Virus record (IMG/VR): IMGVR_UViG_3300042691_016139
Coordinates: 1 to 22,292 of that record
Reading direction: 5' to 3' (one strand)
Source: a virus
DNA: 22,292 nucleotides
Both the position numbers and the translations under genes were made by a program. The notes beneath the pieces were generated by a model that saw nothing but the letters and a program-made list of their open reading frames with translations, was not told the DNA's origin and searched no databases. Below, in pieces: positions 6,510 to 17,300 of the stretch. Within the stretch, counting starts at the first letter, position 1, and the number at the start of each line of letters is the position of its first letter.

Positions 6510-9500
6510 TTACTACACAAAATATTAAAATTTATCCCCACTTTTATTTCAAAGTTAACACCAATTCGTGACACATCACAGATTATATTATAAATTGCAA
6601 CATTACCACTATCAGTTATATAATAATCATATCCAAAAGTTTCTAAACCATCCAAGGCAGTTAAAAGTGCTTGATACCAAACTGAATTAGAAGGAGAACT
6701 AATCTCCGGTAACGTATAACCGACACCATTAAAGAATGGTAAACTAATTTTTAATGAGTTATCTATATATAATTCAACAAACCATTCTGAACTTAATGTG
6801 GTTGCTGAACATCCACTTAAATTATACCCATTATCATTCAAATAAGCATTTAATACAGTACCTAACACCCCATTAAAATTTGTATCTTCCGGATATACAG
6901 GACATTCAACAATTTGAGTCGGACAATCATTTGTAAATAACCCTGTCGTTAATGAACAAGGTGTACAAGGAATTGGTATTAATTCACAACCCATTTGTCT
7001 TCTCCACACAAATTTCTGTCTATGGAATATTGAGTTCTCATATTTAACACCTGTGTTCCATAATGTGGTTGCGGGAATTAATTGTTCAACCAATCGAATC
7101 CAATAGTCACCCATACCATCCACATACTCAATCATTGTCTTGTAAGTGAAATTATCGTTTCTAACACCTGCTATTTTTTCAGATTCCAAATACTTCCAAT
7201 AAATTGATGATAATGTTGGATATCCACTTGTTTTACCATCAGTATTAAATTGTCTATTTCTAACGTTAATTGTATTTAACCAAAATGTTTGAGCGAACTC
7301 AAAGAATGTTTTTCTTTTTGGTTGGGGGTCAATAACAGTCCAATCAACATTTTTTCTTGTCGGATAATCCGCAATAGGGAAAGGGTCACATATTGTTGGT
7401 TCAACCCACCCCAATCCATTATCTGATATTGGGAAATCAGTTGTTCTTGATAAGTACCAAACATCATAGGACAAACCTTGAGCCGGATTCATAAATAAAT
7501 CAACATTCTTAACATTGATTACTAAATTATCACTTTCTGTGAAATATCTTGCATTGTAGCTACCGTCTAAATTACTTCTTAGACCAACCTCATTATCCAC
7601 CCAAGATTTGTTATTATCTACCTGAGCCGTTAAATTAAACCCTAAATCTGTAAATGGTAATTGTCTATAATTATTCAAATATTCTTGACCATATGTGTAT
7701 GGTTTTAGACTCGTTTGATAATTTGGATTACTACCCGTAAACACACTATTAGTTAAATCCACTTGTTGTGGTGCTCTATGTTGAGGTGTTGATTCAAACC
7801 ATCCACTACCCATTTGGAAGAAGTATACATCACTATTTTCAGGCATTGATGGAAACCCTAAATTATCTATTGGATATTCATTCAAAGTAACGTTAACGTC
7901 TTTCATAATTGACGTTGTTGTAAAACCGGTGTAAACATTTGGAAATCCGTGAATAGTATATGTATTACCAGGTTCTAATACAGGTAATTCTTTCAAATAA
8001 GTCCCGGTAGATATTTGAGCAAATTGTGTGTCAAAATCACTCATATTTATTCTACCATCAGCCAAATAAACATATTCATTAAATTCAACCAATGCGTCCG
8101 GAGCACCAATCATTCTCATTAAGGTTTCTATAGATTTTCTAGTACCTTTAGACTTAAATAAATAAGCCGAGTTCAAAACCAAATTTCTGTAAAATTGATA
8201 ATTTAACTCATCCGGAGTTGACGCGATACCGACACCTGTAAAACTAGATTGGTCAGTATTTGTTTGACCAAAAACTGAACTTAAAAAGTCATCATTAGTT
8301 ATTGGTGATATATTAATTGACCAACCTAACGTTTGTGATAAATTCTTTAATAATTGAGAAGGAATATCATTCCCAACATTATAATTAACAGAATTCATAT
8401 ATGCCAAAGCACTCACAAATTTATTAGTTTCATCAAAACTTCTACCATAAATTTGCAACACTTTTTCCATTTTTTGGTCAACAGTGTCAAAATCCTTAAA
8501 TGCTCCGGTTGTCAAAAACCTTGAAACTAAATTTGTCTTATAAGAATCTAATGATTCCGAAATCTCATTTAATTTAATTAAATAATTAGTAAATGAAGGT
8601 GTTAGTATATCTAAATTCCAATTACCATATAAAGGCCAAGTTATCGTTTGATTAAATGTATAATAACTACCATCCTCACTCTCTTTAGGTACCTTAAATG
8701 TTGAAGTATATATCGGGGTAACAGTTCTATTTAATAAAAAGTTTTCAACTTCATCTAAGTTTTCATTAAAAACTTTAGCAACTTCATAATCATTTGGTCT
8801 AACAACTAAATCATTATATACCACAGTTTGATATGAAAAAGGATTACCCGTAACACTAATCGTTAGGACACCACTAGTTAATGATGTTGTTGAAACTATT
8901 GAGGTTACATTATACCCCAAATTGTTATAATACAACGAATATTTAGTGTATTGTTTAGATAAATCTCTTAATGGTGATACAGGTATCTCTAATAATGACA
9001 AATTTCTAGTTGAGCTCACCGTAAAATCAATATTAAACGGATTTCTAATTCTTGCAATATCTAAATCAAACGTAGTAATATTTTGTTGAGAATCAAAACT
9101 AATATTTGTTGCCGTTGCACCGGTAACATAATTAATACCTAAAAACGTTGATTCAAGACCTGCCGGGAATTGGCTAATTATAGTTTCAACTGAGGTCGAA
9201 ATTCTTTTAACCATTGACCCATATAAACTAAAATTAGTAATCTGACTTAAATCAAAATTAGGGTAAACCTTGAAGTTGTTTTCAACAATTCGTTTTGATT
9301 GTATTGAATTTTCAATACCTAATGAGTCTAAACTTACCGGTTCTGAAAAATTACCCGTAGTAAAAGTTCTATTACTTTTTTCATTTAACGATGTAACAAA
9401 TTCAAAATTACCTTGCGTTAAACCACCCCCGGTGACTAATTGGAATCCAACTAAATCATCAGAAAATGTACCAGCACCTGTTGCCGATTGTGGAGGACAA

Positions 9501-9520
9501 GTATATTTGTTTGTCGCCAT
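6506..9520 (-). CDS. baseplate/tail protein I-like (P2 gpI family-like), large
   Basis: 1004 residues, far larger than P2 gpI (under 200). The core of the I family is visible. Residues about 343-402 have the helix DQKMEKVLQIYGRSF followed by an IPSQLLKNLSQTLGW stretch. Residues 440-480 carry the KSKGTRKSIETLMRMIGAP motif, the typical 'KGT..AI..LL...G' signature. Residues about 804-843 (LIPATTLWNTGV ... IFHRQKFVWRRQ) are also typical of such tail proteins. About 340 N-terminal residues and an insert near 500-780 are unrecognised. A Cys-rich stretch near 842-870 leads to a C-terminal domain (about 910-1004, ISLPFF ... IICDVSRIG) that recurs in the next gene. In P2-type baseplates gpI links the wedge to the fibre. 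The ATG overlaps the previous stop by one base (TAATG), suggesting translational coupling. Family call is by motif; the exact baseplate role is inferred. Confidence 0.7.
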   Translation of the reverse strand: MATNKYTCPPQSATGAGTFSDDLVGFQLVTGGGLTQGNFEFVTSLNEKSNRTFTTGNFSEPVSLDSLGIENSIQSKRIVENNFKVYPNFDLSQITNFSLYGSMVKRISTSVETIISQFPAGLESTFLGINYVTGATATNISFDSQQNITTFDLDIARIRNPFNIDFTVSSTRNLSLLEIPVSPLRDLSKQYTKYSLYYNNLGYNVTSIVSTTSLTSGVLTISVTGNPFSYQTVVYNDLVVRPNDYEVAKVFNENLDEVENFLLNRTVTPIYTSTFKVPKESEDGSYYTFNQTITWPLYGNWNLDILTPSFTNYLIKLNEISESLDSYKTNLVSRFLTTGAFKDFDTVDQKMEKVLQIYGRSFDETNKFVSALAYMNSVNYNVGNDIPSQLLKNLSQTLGWSINISPITNDDFLSSVFGQTNTDQSSFTGVGIASTPDELNYQFYRNLVLNSAYLFKSKGTRKSIETLMRMIGAPDALVEFNEYVYLADGRINMSDFDTQFAQISTGTYLKELPVLEPGNTYTIHGFPNVYTGFTTTSIMKDVNVTLNEYPIDNLGFPSMPENSDVYFFQMGSGWFESTPQHRAPQQVDLTNSVFTGSNPNYQTSLKPYTYGQEYLNNYRQLPFTDLGFNLTAQVDNNKSWVDNEVGLRSNLDGSYNARYFTESDNLVINVKNVDLFMNPAQGLSYDVWYLSRTTDFPISDNGLGWVEPTICDPFPIADYPTRKNVDWTVIDPQPKRKTFFEFAQTFWLNTINVRNRQFNTDGKTSGYPTLSSIYWKYLESEKIAGVRNDNFTYKTMIEYVDGMGDYWIRLVEQLIPATTLWNTGVKYENSIFHRQKFVWRRQMGCELIPIPCTPCSLTTGLFTNDCPTQIVECPVYPEDTNFNGVLGTVLNAYLNDNGYNLSGCSATTLSSEWFVELYIDNSLKISLPFFNGVGYTLPEISSPSNSVWYQALLTALDGLETFGYDYYITDSGNVAIYNIICDVSRIGVNFEIKVGINFNILCSK

Positions 9521-10428
9521 TATTCAGTTATATTTGTAAAGTTTTTACTAAAATCAATATTATTATTTCTATCTTGTCTAACTTCATAAAGTAAGTTATT
9601 AAATTGGTCTCTAATTTCGTATAAGTTGTATTGTTTGTAAATATTATTTTGACTATCGTATAACGTGTAAATTCCGTCATCCATAGATTTAGTTTGATTA
9701 CCAAATAACGCAATTGCCAATGTAGAAAAATCGTGTTCAACAATTTCAATATCCATTGTTATTGGATTAAAAAACGTATTAGTAATAATAATATCTTGAT
9801 TTGGTTGACCAATAAACGGTGTCGCATTTGGTTTATTAGTAGGTGCCGAAGATGGTGATAATGTACAGAAAATTAAATTAGTATTATTATCCGTGTATCG
9901 ATATCTAATAGATTTTGCCGATGTATTAGTTAAATTTTGGACAACCGGTTCACAAAAGAATGATGAGGTAATTAATCTAAAGAAATTAGGTATTTTAGTA
10001 CCATCAGAATTTAAGTATTCAACTCTAAACCCCACCAATCCTTGATTAACAAATTTATTTCTAGAATCAGCAGGAACATCAGTTAAATCAATAACAATCC
10101 CTTTTACATTTGGTAATGACGATAATACACCACAATCCAATATTCTTGTTCTAATTTGAGCAGGTCTAATAAATAATGTGTAGATACCTAATTTATTAAA
10201 TGTTTCAGCAGGCAGTCTTAAATTGTATAATCCACCTAAGATTTCAATATTTGCATTACCACCGGTATCATCATTATTGTAATAAGGTTTTAACACTGAT
10301 AAAGCATCCAATGTCGTCAAAACAAAGTTATCTGTTTCATCACGGCTTGGTGTATAATTTAAGATAATCTCCACATCTTGTGGTGATACATCTGCGGGTC
10401 TAATAGTACCATAGGTTCCTGTTGCCAT
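9520..10428 (-). CDS. unknown baseplate-cluster protein, 302 aa
   Basis: 302 residues, not recognised. No signal peptide, membrane segment or catalytic motif is visible. The N-terminus (MATGTYGTIRPADVSPQDVE) leads into mixed alpha/beta sequence (AETFNKLGIYTLFIRPAQIR; GIVIDLTDVPADSRN). A C-terminal segment (DDGIYTLYDSQNN ... YEIRDQFNNLLYEVR) has short Asn-rich hydrophilic stretches. It lies between the PKD-domain gene (33 bp upstream) and the I-like gene, whose ATG overlaps its stop by one base. This places it in the baseplate assembly set, perhaps as a wedge or fibre-attachment subunit. That is inference from position only. Confidence 0.65.
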   Translation of the reverse strand: MATGTYGTIRPADVSPQDVEIILNYTPSRDETDNFVLTTLDALSVLKPYYNNDDTGGNANIEILGGLYNLRLPAETFNKLGIYTLFIRPAQIRTRILDCGVLSSLPNVKGIVIDLTDVPADSRNKFVNQGLVGFRVEYLNSDGTKIPNFFRLITSSFFCEPVVQNLTNTSAKSIRYRYTDNNTNLIFCTLSPSSAPTNKPNATPFIGQPNQDIIITNTFFNPITMDIEIVEHDFSTLAIALFGNQTKSMDDGIYTLYDSQNNIYKQYNLYEIRDQFNNLLYEVRQDRNNNIDFSKNFTNITE

Positions 10429-10445
10429 ATTATTTTGTTGTTATA

Positions 10446-10459
10446 TTGATAAATATCAA
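10446..10459. other. short perfect palindrome between the 396- and 302-residue genes
   Basis: TTGATA-AA-TATCAA is a 6-bp stem with a 2-base spacer inside the 33-bp gap, about 18 bp upstream of the 302-residue gene's ATG. There is no T-run after it on the minus strand, so it is not a convincing terminator. The same TTGATAAATA core appears in the other longer intergenic gap (near 19668). It could be an RNA processing or protein-binding site, or chance in AT-rich DNA. Confidence 0.35.
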
Positions 10460-10461
10460 AT

Positions 10462-11652
10462 TTATGTTTTTATTATATTAAAAAATTTATAACCATACTT
10501 AGTTAAGTCCCCAACATTATCTACCTCACCTAATCGTTCCACTCTTTCTAAACTAGATTGTTTACCTCGTTCAATGAATATCTCCGATTGAACTTCAGCC
10601 TCATCAATTACATTTAATAAAACCTCATTTTTTGTAATTGCTGAACATATTAACATATCTGAAGTTAATCCTGATGATTTAACCATAAAAATTGTTGTCC
10701 CGTCTTCATAATCAATGTATTCAACACCATTAACAATATATCTAATTCCTAAACCATCACCTGTTGGTCCTTTATAAATACCAACATTACCTGACGTACC
10801 CGTAACGGCAGTATTTAACTTAAAAGGTGTTTGACCATATTGTTTCAAATCGTTCAAACTTGATTGTGTATAACCTGTAATAGTTATAGGTATTGTCGTA
10901 AAATCAGTAATACTTGTAAGTGTTGTATCACAAGTACTATCCCCACTGTAAATAAAATCATACATTAATGAAGTTGCCGACCAACTACCACCTGCAGGTG
11001 TAAATGTTGCAGTACCTTTTGGATTCAGTATGGTAACATTACTATATGGAACGTGAACTGTCTTTTTCACAACATTTGAACCCCAAGGACTCATACCCGA
11101 CATACTTATTGTATATCCACTAGGAGGACTTGGTTGAGAATATGTGTGGTAATAAAAATTAGGTGTAAAACTTGTTACGGTTTGTTTTGCCGTCCCATCA
11201 CCCCAATCTAACGTATACGTTGAAAACTCCAAATATTTCTTAAATTCAATATCAGACGTATTATAAAAGAAGACTGTCATTGCACTTAATGGTGATGCCG
11301 AAAAAATAAAATTAGTCATAACTTCTTTCTGAACTACCATACCATCAAACACAGAATAATATCCAATGTCCACAGTATTTTCTGTAAATAAAATTGGTAT
11401 TGTTAAACCGGTCAATAATGAATCATATTCTTTAGTTACTTGATTATAAGGACCTCCCGATAATATTTGAGTCATTGATGAATAAACATAAGTATCACCT
11501 GTAATATTATTAACTACCGGTGTCTGATATGTTTTACAACAAAGTTGATAATCATTATATGTGGTTAATTGTCCCGCAAAATATGGGACCTTAAACACAT
11601 CCCCAAGAATTACCTCAGGTGAAATTTTAATGTGATAATTTCTATCTTCCAT
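10462..11652 (-). CDS. baseplate-cluster protein with PKD-like domain
   Basis: 396 residues. A PKD-like Ig-fold domain lies at about 115-205: the DWGDGT signature at 149-154 is followed by the characteristic YHTYS at 168-172. PKD domains usually mediate protein-protein or protein-carbohydrate contacts on extracellular surfaces. The first 110 residues are beta-rich and unrecognised, with a CC pair near 38. The C-terminus (EVQSEIFIERGKQSSLERVE then LTKYGYKFFNI) is a charged helical tail that could be the attachment point to the baseplate. No signal peptide. It starts 1 bp after the stop of the 284-residue gene, so it is co-transcribed. Likely a structural subunit exposed on the baseplate; the domain call is seen, the role inferred. 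Confidence 0.7.
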   Translation of the reverse strand: MEDRNYHIKISPEVILGDVFKVPYFAGQLTTYNDYQLCCKTYQTPVVNNITGDTYVYSSMTQILSGGPYNQVTKEYDSLLTGLTIPILFTENTVDIGYYSVFDGMVVQKEVMTNFIFSASPLSAMTVFFYNTSDIEFKKYLEFSTYTLDWGDGTAKQTVTSFTPNFYYHTYSQPSPPSGYTISMSGMSPWGSNVVKKTVHVPYSNVTILNPKGTATFTPAGGSWSATSLMYDFIYSGDSTCDTTLTSITDFTTIPITITGYTQSSLNDLKQYGQTPFKLNTAVTGTSGNVGIYKGPTGDGLGIRYIVNGVEYIDYEDGTTIFMVKSSGLTSDMLICSAITKNEVLLNVIDEAEVQSEIFIERGKQSSLERVERLGEVDNVGDLTKYGYKFFNIIKT

Positions 11653-11653
11653 A

Positions 11654-12508
11654 TTAAGGGTTTATATATTCATACCATTTTATGGGACTACCTATCCCTA
11701 CTCTCGAACCTTGCCAATCAAAAATTTGATACGTATAAGTTGGATAATCTAACACTACTTTATAATAATAATATCTTTCAGGTGTAAATTGAAAAGGATT
11801 ATTAGAGTTAATTGATATTTGAGGGTCAGTAGTCATTTTAACAAAAACCCCTAATCTAGCATCAAAAAATTTTGCTGACATATAAAAGGTTTCGGTTGTA
11901 TTACCCGGATTTGGATTTATATTCAAAAAATCTTTTTTTCTTAACCAATACAAGAAAAACCCTTCTTTATCCCCAACATAATCAAGTGTGAAATCAGGTG
12001 TTCTTATATCAACATTTGGTTTATATGGTGATAATGTAACATTTTGAGTTGCTCCTTGTTGAACAGGGATAATAACTGTAAAATAATTAGTTTGTGTTAT
12101 TGCACTATTTGAATCATAAAAATCCAACTTAAAAAATGATTTAGTGAATGGTTTAACATAATAATAAACCTCTTTAACATTAAACCCTTCCGGAATATAA
12201 CTACATATCCAATCAGAAGGTGTTGATGTAGTTACATTTAATGTTGGATTTGGTGGTACTAGACCATTTACACTAAAAAAATGAAATTTATACTTAATAT
12301 CCGTTTTAGTATCACTACTATATGGTGCGTGAGCAAAACGTAATATTTCAAAATCTTCCTTATTACCGGTTAATTCATTAATTACCTCATCCTCATATAC
12401 ACTAATACTATCATCTCTACCATAAAAATCCCATTTCAATTCAATTGGTAAATCAATGAATTGGTCATTTTTTGGTAATATAAATTTATATTTATTCACA
12501 GTTATCAA
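11654..12508 (-). CDS. unknown baseplate-cluster structural protein, non-ATG start
   Basis: 284 residues, not recognised. It is beta-rich and aromatic-rich, with a notable segment EGFFLYWLRKKDFLNI followed by FYMSAKFFDARLGVFVKM near residues 190-225. There is no membrane segment or signal peptide. The frame has no ATG anywhere near its beginning. The best starts are TTG at 12508 (17-bp overlap with the upstream gene) or GTG at 12499 (8-bp overlap, just before the upstream TAA). The first in-frame Met is deep inside the conserved-looking part. All other genes here start with ATG, so this one is probably coupled to translation of the 607-residue gene. Its neighbours imply a baseplate or tail structural role. 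Confidence 0.65.
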   Translation of the reverse strand: MITVNKYKFILPKNDQFIDLPIELKWDFYGRDDSISVYEDEVINELTGNKEDFEILRFAHAPYSSDTKTDIKYKFHFFSVNGLVPPNPTLNVTTSTPSDWICSYIPEGFNVKEVYYYVKPFTKSFFKLDFYDSNSAITQTNYFTVIIPVQQGATQNVTLSPYKPNVDIRTPDFTLDYVGDKEGFFLYWLRKKDFLNINPNPGNTTETFYMSAKFFDARLGVFVKMTTDPQISINSNNPFQFTPERYYYYKVVLDYPTYTYQIFDWQGSRVGIGSPIKWYEYINP

Positions 12509-14315
12509 CTATTGGTGATGCCGAACCATAAAGGTTTGCATAATAATTTATGTCACTTTCTATATAATTAGTACCTTCAGGTATAATTCTAAAAGTATAA
12601 CTTTCATAAGGGTAATGAGTATCATTAAAAAACGGATAATTAACCCCATTACCTTGATTATCTATAAAACCATAGGTGTAGATATCCCTCCAACGAAATT
12701 CGTTGTCTGCGGTTGAAAAATACGAATAATCAGGAACCCCAACAACTTCTTTAGGTGTCCCTCTCTCAACATAATCAGAAAAATCCCTAATTTTAATACT
12801 ATAATGTGGTTTATAATAAAAACCAAGAGGATTATCTTGTAATAAACTATTCGATGAAATAACATTAAAAACATTCGGATTATACGTTAATTTGTGATAA
12901 ATTTCAGAAATAACCCTTTCTTTTTGTTCGTAATCATTCCATTCACAAAAATCACCATCTAAGGTGTCTCCGGACATAAATGAATTAATATACATAAAAT
13001 CATAAGTTATTGCCGGTGTTGGTTGTGTTCTACTATATATAGTATACGGAAAATTTGTATTTGATAAATTATTAGATAAATCCCACCACGGAGATGGTGT
13101 TGGTATTGAACCACTTTCATCTAAAGGTAAATTAAACTCATAACCTTGTTTTAACCCAACATATGATATTAAATCACTAGGGTTAAGTTGACCAAACATC
13201 CATCCAAAATAACCCTTATATAAAACCGTAAAAAATAATTTATTAACGGGTCTTTTTTGATTATCTAACATTTTATTAACGTCAAAATCTTTGTTAAATG
13301 ATAATGTATAAGATTGAGCCCCTTCCCTTATTGAAACTCTCGCCTCTCTATTTGGTGTATAACCACTACTTTCATATTTTTTCTTAGTACCAAAAATATT
13401 TTGTTCAAAACCAGCTTTAACTAAAACAGCATCATCCGTGTTACTAATTATTTTATGTTTTCTAACATAATATGATGATAATGTTTCTACCGGATTATCT
13501 ATGTTTATTATTCTTCTAAATGTTCCCGTAGTATTATTATTAAATGTTGACCCAGTAAAACCAATATTAACAATATTAAACGTATATGGTTTGGTAGCAT
13601 CAATTCCGGTACCTAAAGAAAACACTTGATAAGTGTCTGTTCCATTATATGAAAAATTTAATTTTACATATTCACCAACCATTAAATTATGTTTAACAGG
13701 ACATCTAAATGATATCAACCCTAAACCACCAATTGTTGATGAATATAAAACAAACGGAATCCCATCAGATGCAACCCATTGAAGTGTTTGATTCGTAATT
13801 GAATCTATCGCTTGCAAACTTTTAGTATAATCATTTTCAAACGGATAACTTAAAAAATAATTCCAATTATATGTTGAGGCACTTTTATTAACAAATTGAA
13901 TATGTTCATTAGGTGGTTGAGTATACCCCGAAAAATTATAATCAGTTCTGATAAAATCAAATTCATTATATTGAGGAAATCCTGACCAAGAAACATTAGA
14001 ATCTGTTGGACAATTTAATTCTGCCGCAGCATTTTCATTAACATATGATAACACTTTTTCAAATCTTTCATAGTTTGAATATCCTGTATATGCGTTTTTG
14101 AATAAAACTGAAAATTTACAAGTCGGTCTAAAGTTAGTTGATTGTTGTCGTTCTCTATCATATAGTTCAGATAAATTAATATCTAAACTTCTATCAAATT
14201 CAACGTTTTCTTTTGAAGTTTGTACAAACGGAACATTAAGACCTATATCAACATTTGATGCTGATTTATATCTTAAAGACCCTAAAACTATTCTTAAGTC
14301 ATTACTATTACCCAT
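12492..14315 (-). CDS. unknown baseplate-cluster structural protein, 607 aa
   Basis: 607 residues, not recognised. The N-terminus (MGNSNDLRIVLGSLRYKSAS) has no signal peptide, and no membrane helix is evident. The body is aromatic- and Asn-rich beta sequence. A segment near 205-225 (ISFRCPVKHNLMVGEYVKLN) reads like a small beta-barrel, and one near 320-345 (SIREGAQSYTLSFNKDFDVN) precedes a charged stretch. It starts 1 bp after the stop of the 1779-residue gene and overlaps the next gene by 8 or 17 bp depending on that gene's start. High aromatic content and lack of catalytic motifs fit a large structural subunit of the baseplate periphery; this is inference from context. Confidence 0.65.
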   Translation of the reverse strand: MGNSNDLRIVLGSLRYKSASNVDIGLNVPFVQTSKENVEFDRSLDINLSELYDRERQQSTNFRPTCKFSVLFKNAYTGYSNYERFEKVLSYVNENAAAELNCPTDSNVSWSGFPQYNEFDFIRTDYNFSGYTQPPNEHIQFVNKSASTYNWNYFLSYPFENDYTKSLQAIDSITNQTLQWVASDGIPFVLYSSTIGGLGLISFRCPVKHNLMVGEYVKLNFSYNGTDTYQVFSLGTGIDATKPYTFNIVNIGFTGSTFNNNTTGTFRRIINIDNPVETLSSYYVRKHKIISNTDDAVLVKAGFEQNIFGTKKKYESSGYTPNREARVSIREGAQSYTLSFNKDFDVNKMLDNQKRPVNKLFFTVLYKGYFGWMFGQLNPSDLISYVGLKQGYEFNLPLDESGSIPTPSPWWDLSNNLSNTNFPYTIYSRTQPTPAITYDFMYINSFMSGDTLDGDFCEWNDYEQKERVISEIYHKLTYNPNVFNVISSNSLLQDNPLGFYYKPHYSIKIRDFSDYVERGTPKEVVGVPDYSYFSTADNEFRWRDIYTYGFIDNQGNGVNYPFFNDTHYPYESYTFRIIPEGTNYIESDINYYANLYGSASPIVDNCE

Positions 14316-14316
14316 C

Positions 14317-17300
14317 TTAATCTACAACTGTTTCAGTGTTTATCCATTTTTGTACAAATCTATCATAAGATGATTTACCTTTTTTCAACCCAAAAAAGAA
14401 ATGGAACGGTGCACCAACCATTGGTTGGTTTGGATTATAAAAATATTGTATTTGAGGGTTTATATTACCATTACCGTCAACTGCGTATATATAACCTTTG
14501 AAATTTTTAACAGGTTGTCCCAATTGTGCACCCATAAAATAATTACTATTAGTGTCTAATCTATCCAAAGATTGATATGGTGAAGATAAATAAGAAGGTT
14601 GATTTGTATACCAATTATTACCTTGAGCTCCAAAAATACTAGGTCCCGAACCATTACCATTAACTCTACCCGGACCACTTTGGTTTATTGTCCATTGATA
14701 AAATGGTACAACTTGACTATAAACTCCGAAGTTATTAAACGCACATATATTACTCATATTTACCGTATCATCAATAATAGTTCTCTTTGGTGTTATATAA
14801 TCTCTAACCTGAGTATTAGATGAAAAGAAAATACCAATAATTGCATTACTTGTACTAGCACCATTAAAATAGATTGATGGTTGTAAACCTGAAGACGGTG
14901 GTGGGTCCGGATAATTAATTGTGTCAAATTCCGCAATACCTAATTCTGAACTAATTGAAATCATTTGAGGATAATCAGCATCTGATTTAAGATTTGGTCT
15001 AACACCAAAATATTTACCAATAATATTTTCACCAATAACCAAACTAATTAAACTATCTAAAAATGATTTATTAATCATTCTACTAATAATATGTAAGTTC
15101 AATATATCCGAAACATCATTAAATGTTGTTGGTACTAATTTATCCATAACATAACCATCATAAATGTCTGACATAACTATTTCTTGTAAATAATATGTTC
15201 TTGGCCCTAAATCCATCATTGTTGTAGGGTATTTCAAATTCTTATCATTCTCAACAAAATAATCACTTAATAACCCACCAAAAAATCCACCCGGTGATGC
15301 CGGATTAGAACCAATAAATTCACTTGTACTAAATTTATAAGGACTAGACCTATAATAAAAGTTTTTTGTTGGAGTATGAAAAATAATAGGTGTCTTACAA
15401 TGGTTAGATTGAGCGTTATTATTATTATCATAAAAAGTTGATGTCTTAAATGGAAATGAAAATAATGTACCGTTAATCCAATTATTTGAAAAATTATCCG
15501 ACCAAGTATTTCTACAAGCAGCAAAATTTATATTTAATCTTGATTGCCATTCTGGTTGAACCTTAAATAAATCAGATAATAACGATAGTAATGGTATTGT
15601 AACAAATCTATAACAACCATTAGCAAAAATTCTCTCACCTCTACCAAATAAATTAAACGCACATCTATCTCGAGATACTGTTAGAACATCCGGATTTGAA
15701 TTACTGTAACCATAACAATCTAAATTAACCGACTTTTGACAAGTAAAACTTTCAATTAACTCATTTGGTACTGAACCTGAATAAGAAGCCGCATCAATAG
15801 CATTATTTGCTCCACCACCTGTTTGTGTCTGATTTGACGATGATGATACACCAACATCAAAAACACCTCCAACACTACTCATAGTGTCCATAAAAAAATT
15901 ACCATTAGCAAATAATGGAAAACTAAATGTAGTACTACATTTATTCCATTCAACACAGGTTGAGGTTGGTAATCTATCCGACCTCATAATAATTTGTCTA
16001 CCACTAGTACCCAAACCAAAAGACATAGGGGTTTCACCATAACTTGGTGATTTATAAAATGACTGTATACTAAAAGTATATCTCATATCAGTTGGGGTAA
16101 ATGGAGGTACTAATAAATTATTATTATGGGGAACATATGGTCTTCGTATATCATTTTTATTAGTATTTATTATTAAAATGTCACCACCTTCAACTACTTC
16201 ATTCGGAAAATAACCTCTAGTAACACCTGTATATGATGGTGCTAATGGTGTGTTATTTGATGTCGTTCCCGTAATACTATTTTGAGTATATTCAAAATAA
16301 TCACAACCAAGTATTGGTGATATTGGCGTTAGAATTGATTCAGATTTACCCCATTCATTAATAAGGTCATTTTGACTATCAACCTTCAGTCCTATTAATG
16401 ATGAGTCAGAACCTGACCCAACATTATTATTATAACTATTACATCCATTACCATTAATAGATAGCGACCCATTATCTAATGAAGAATATAATTTTGGTAA
16501 AATACTATTGAACGGTTTGAATAATGTAGAATCCGGTTTATACGTATAAGAATTATAATATAATTTTGGATTTAACGTTGCATAACTATCGGTACCAGTG
16601 TTTGTTGATATGTTATGTCTTGTATTTAAGAAACCTCCTTGAATTGGTATATTCAAATGAAACTTTGGGTCCCCTGAAAGTGGACCTCCAATTTGAACTG
16701 AATCTTCATTTGTATATCCAAATAATCGACCTAAACCAAATTTAACATTAACTTTAGGTGAATATGGGTCAACACCTCTAACTAAAAATACAACAACTAA
16801 ATCATTGTAATCTTTAATTTTGGTTATTGGGTTTATATAGGTTGGGTTATTATATGTAAAACCATCATTTGTAAATGTTGGATATTGACAATATAAAAAG
16901 TTTTGGGCTATATTAAGACGATTAAAACGAATATTATTAGATAAATAACGGTCATTAAATGAGTTTGGTAATTGTGACACACATTGATTTGTATAAGCAC
17001 TATATGTCATTCCCGTTATGACTTGGAAATATTCAATATCAATCGGGAATTTATGGTAATCGGTTGACGCTGCAATATTTAATCCGGTATAATTAGTTGT
17101 GTTATTACCTGAACCATCAAATTTTGCATAATTAACACTAAATGAATTTAACGCAGATGTTGTTCCGGTAATCGCAAAATTACCAAATTGATTTTCTGTT
17201 GCTCCTGTATCAGATACGTACATATCAACATTAATATCTGCCGACGCTCTTGTATCACCTGTTAATATAGGATTTTGGAAAGTAATTAAAGTACCAGGTA

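Noticed and set aside
9270-9539. Plus-strand open frame of 89 codons at the start of the I-like gene
   Set aside because: Antisense to a well-supported gene, Val/Pro-rich reverse-complement composition, no family resemblance.
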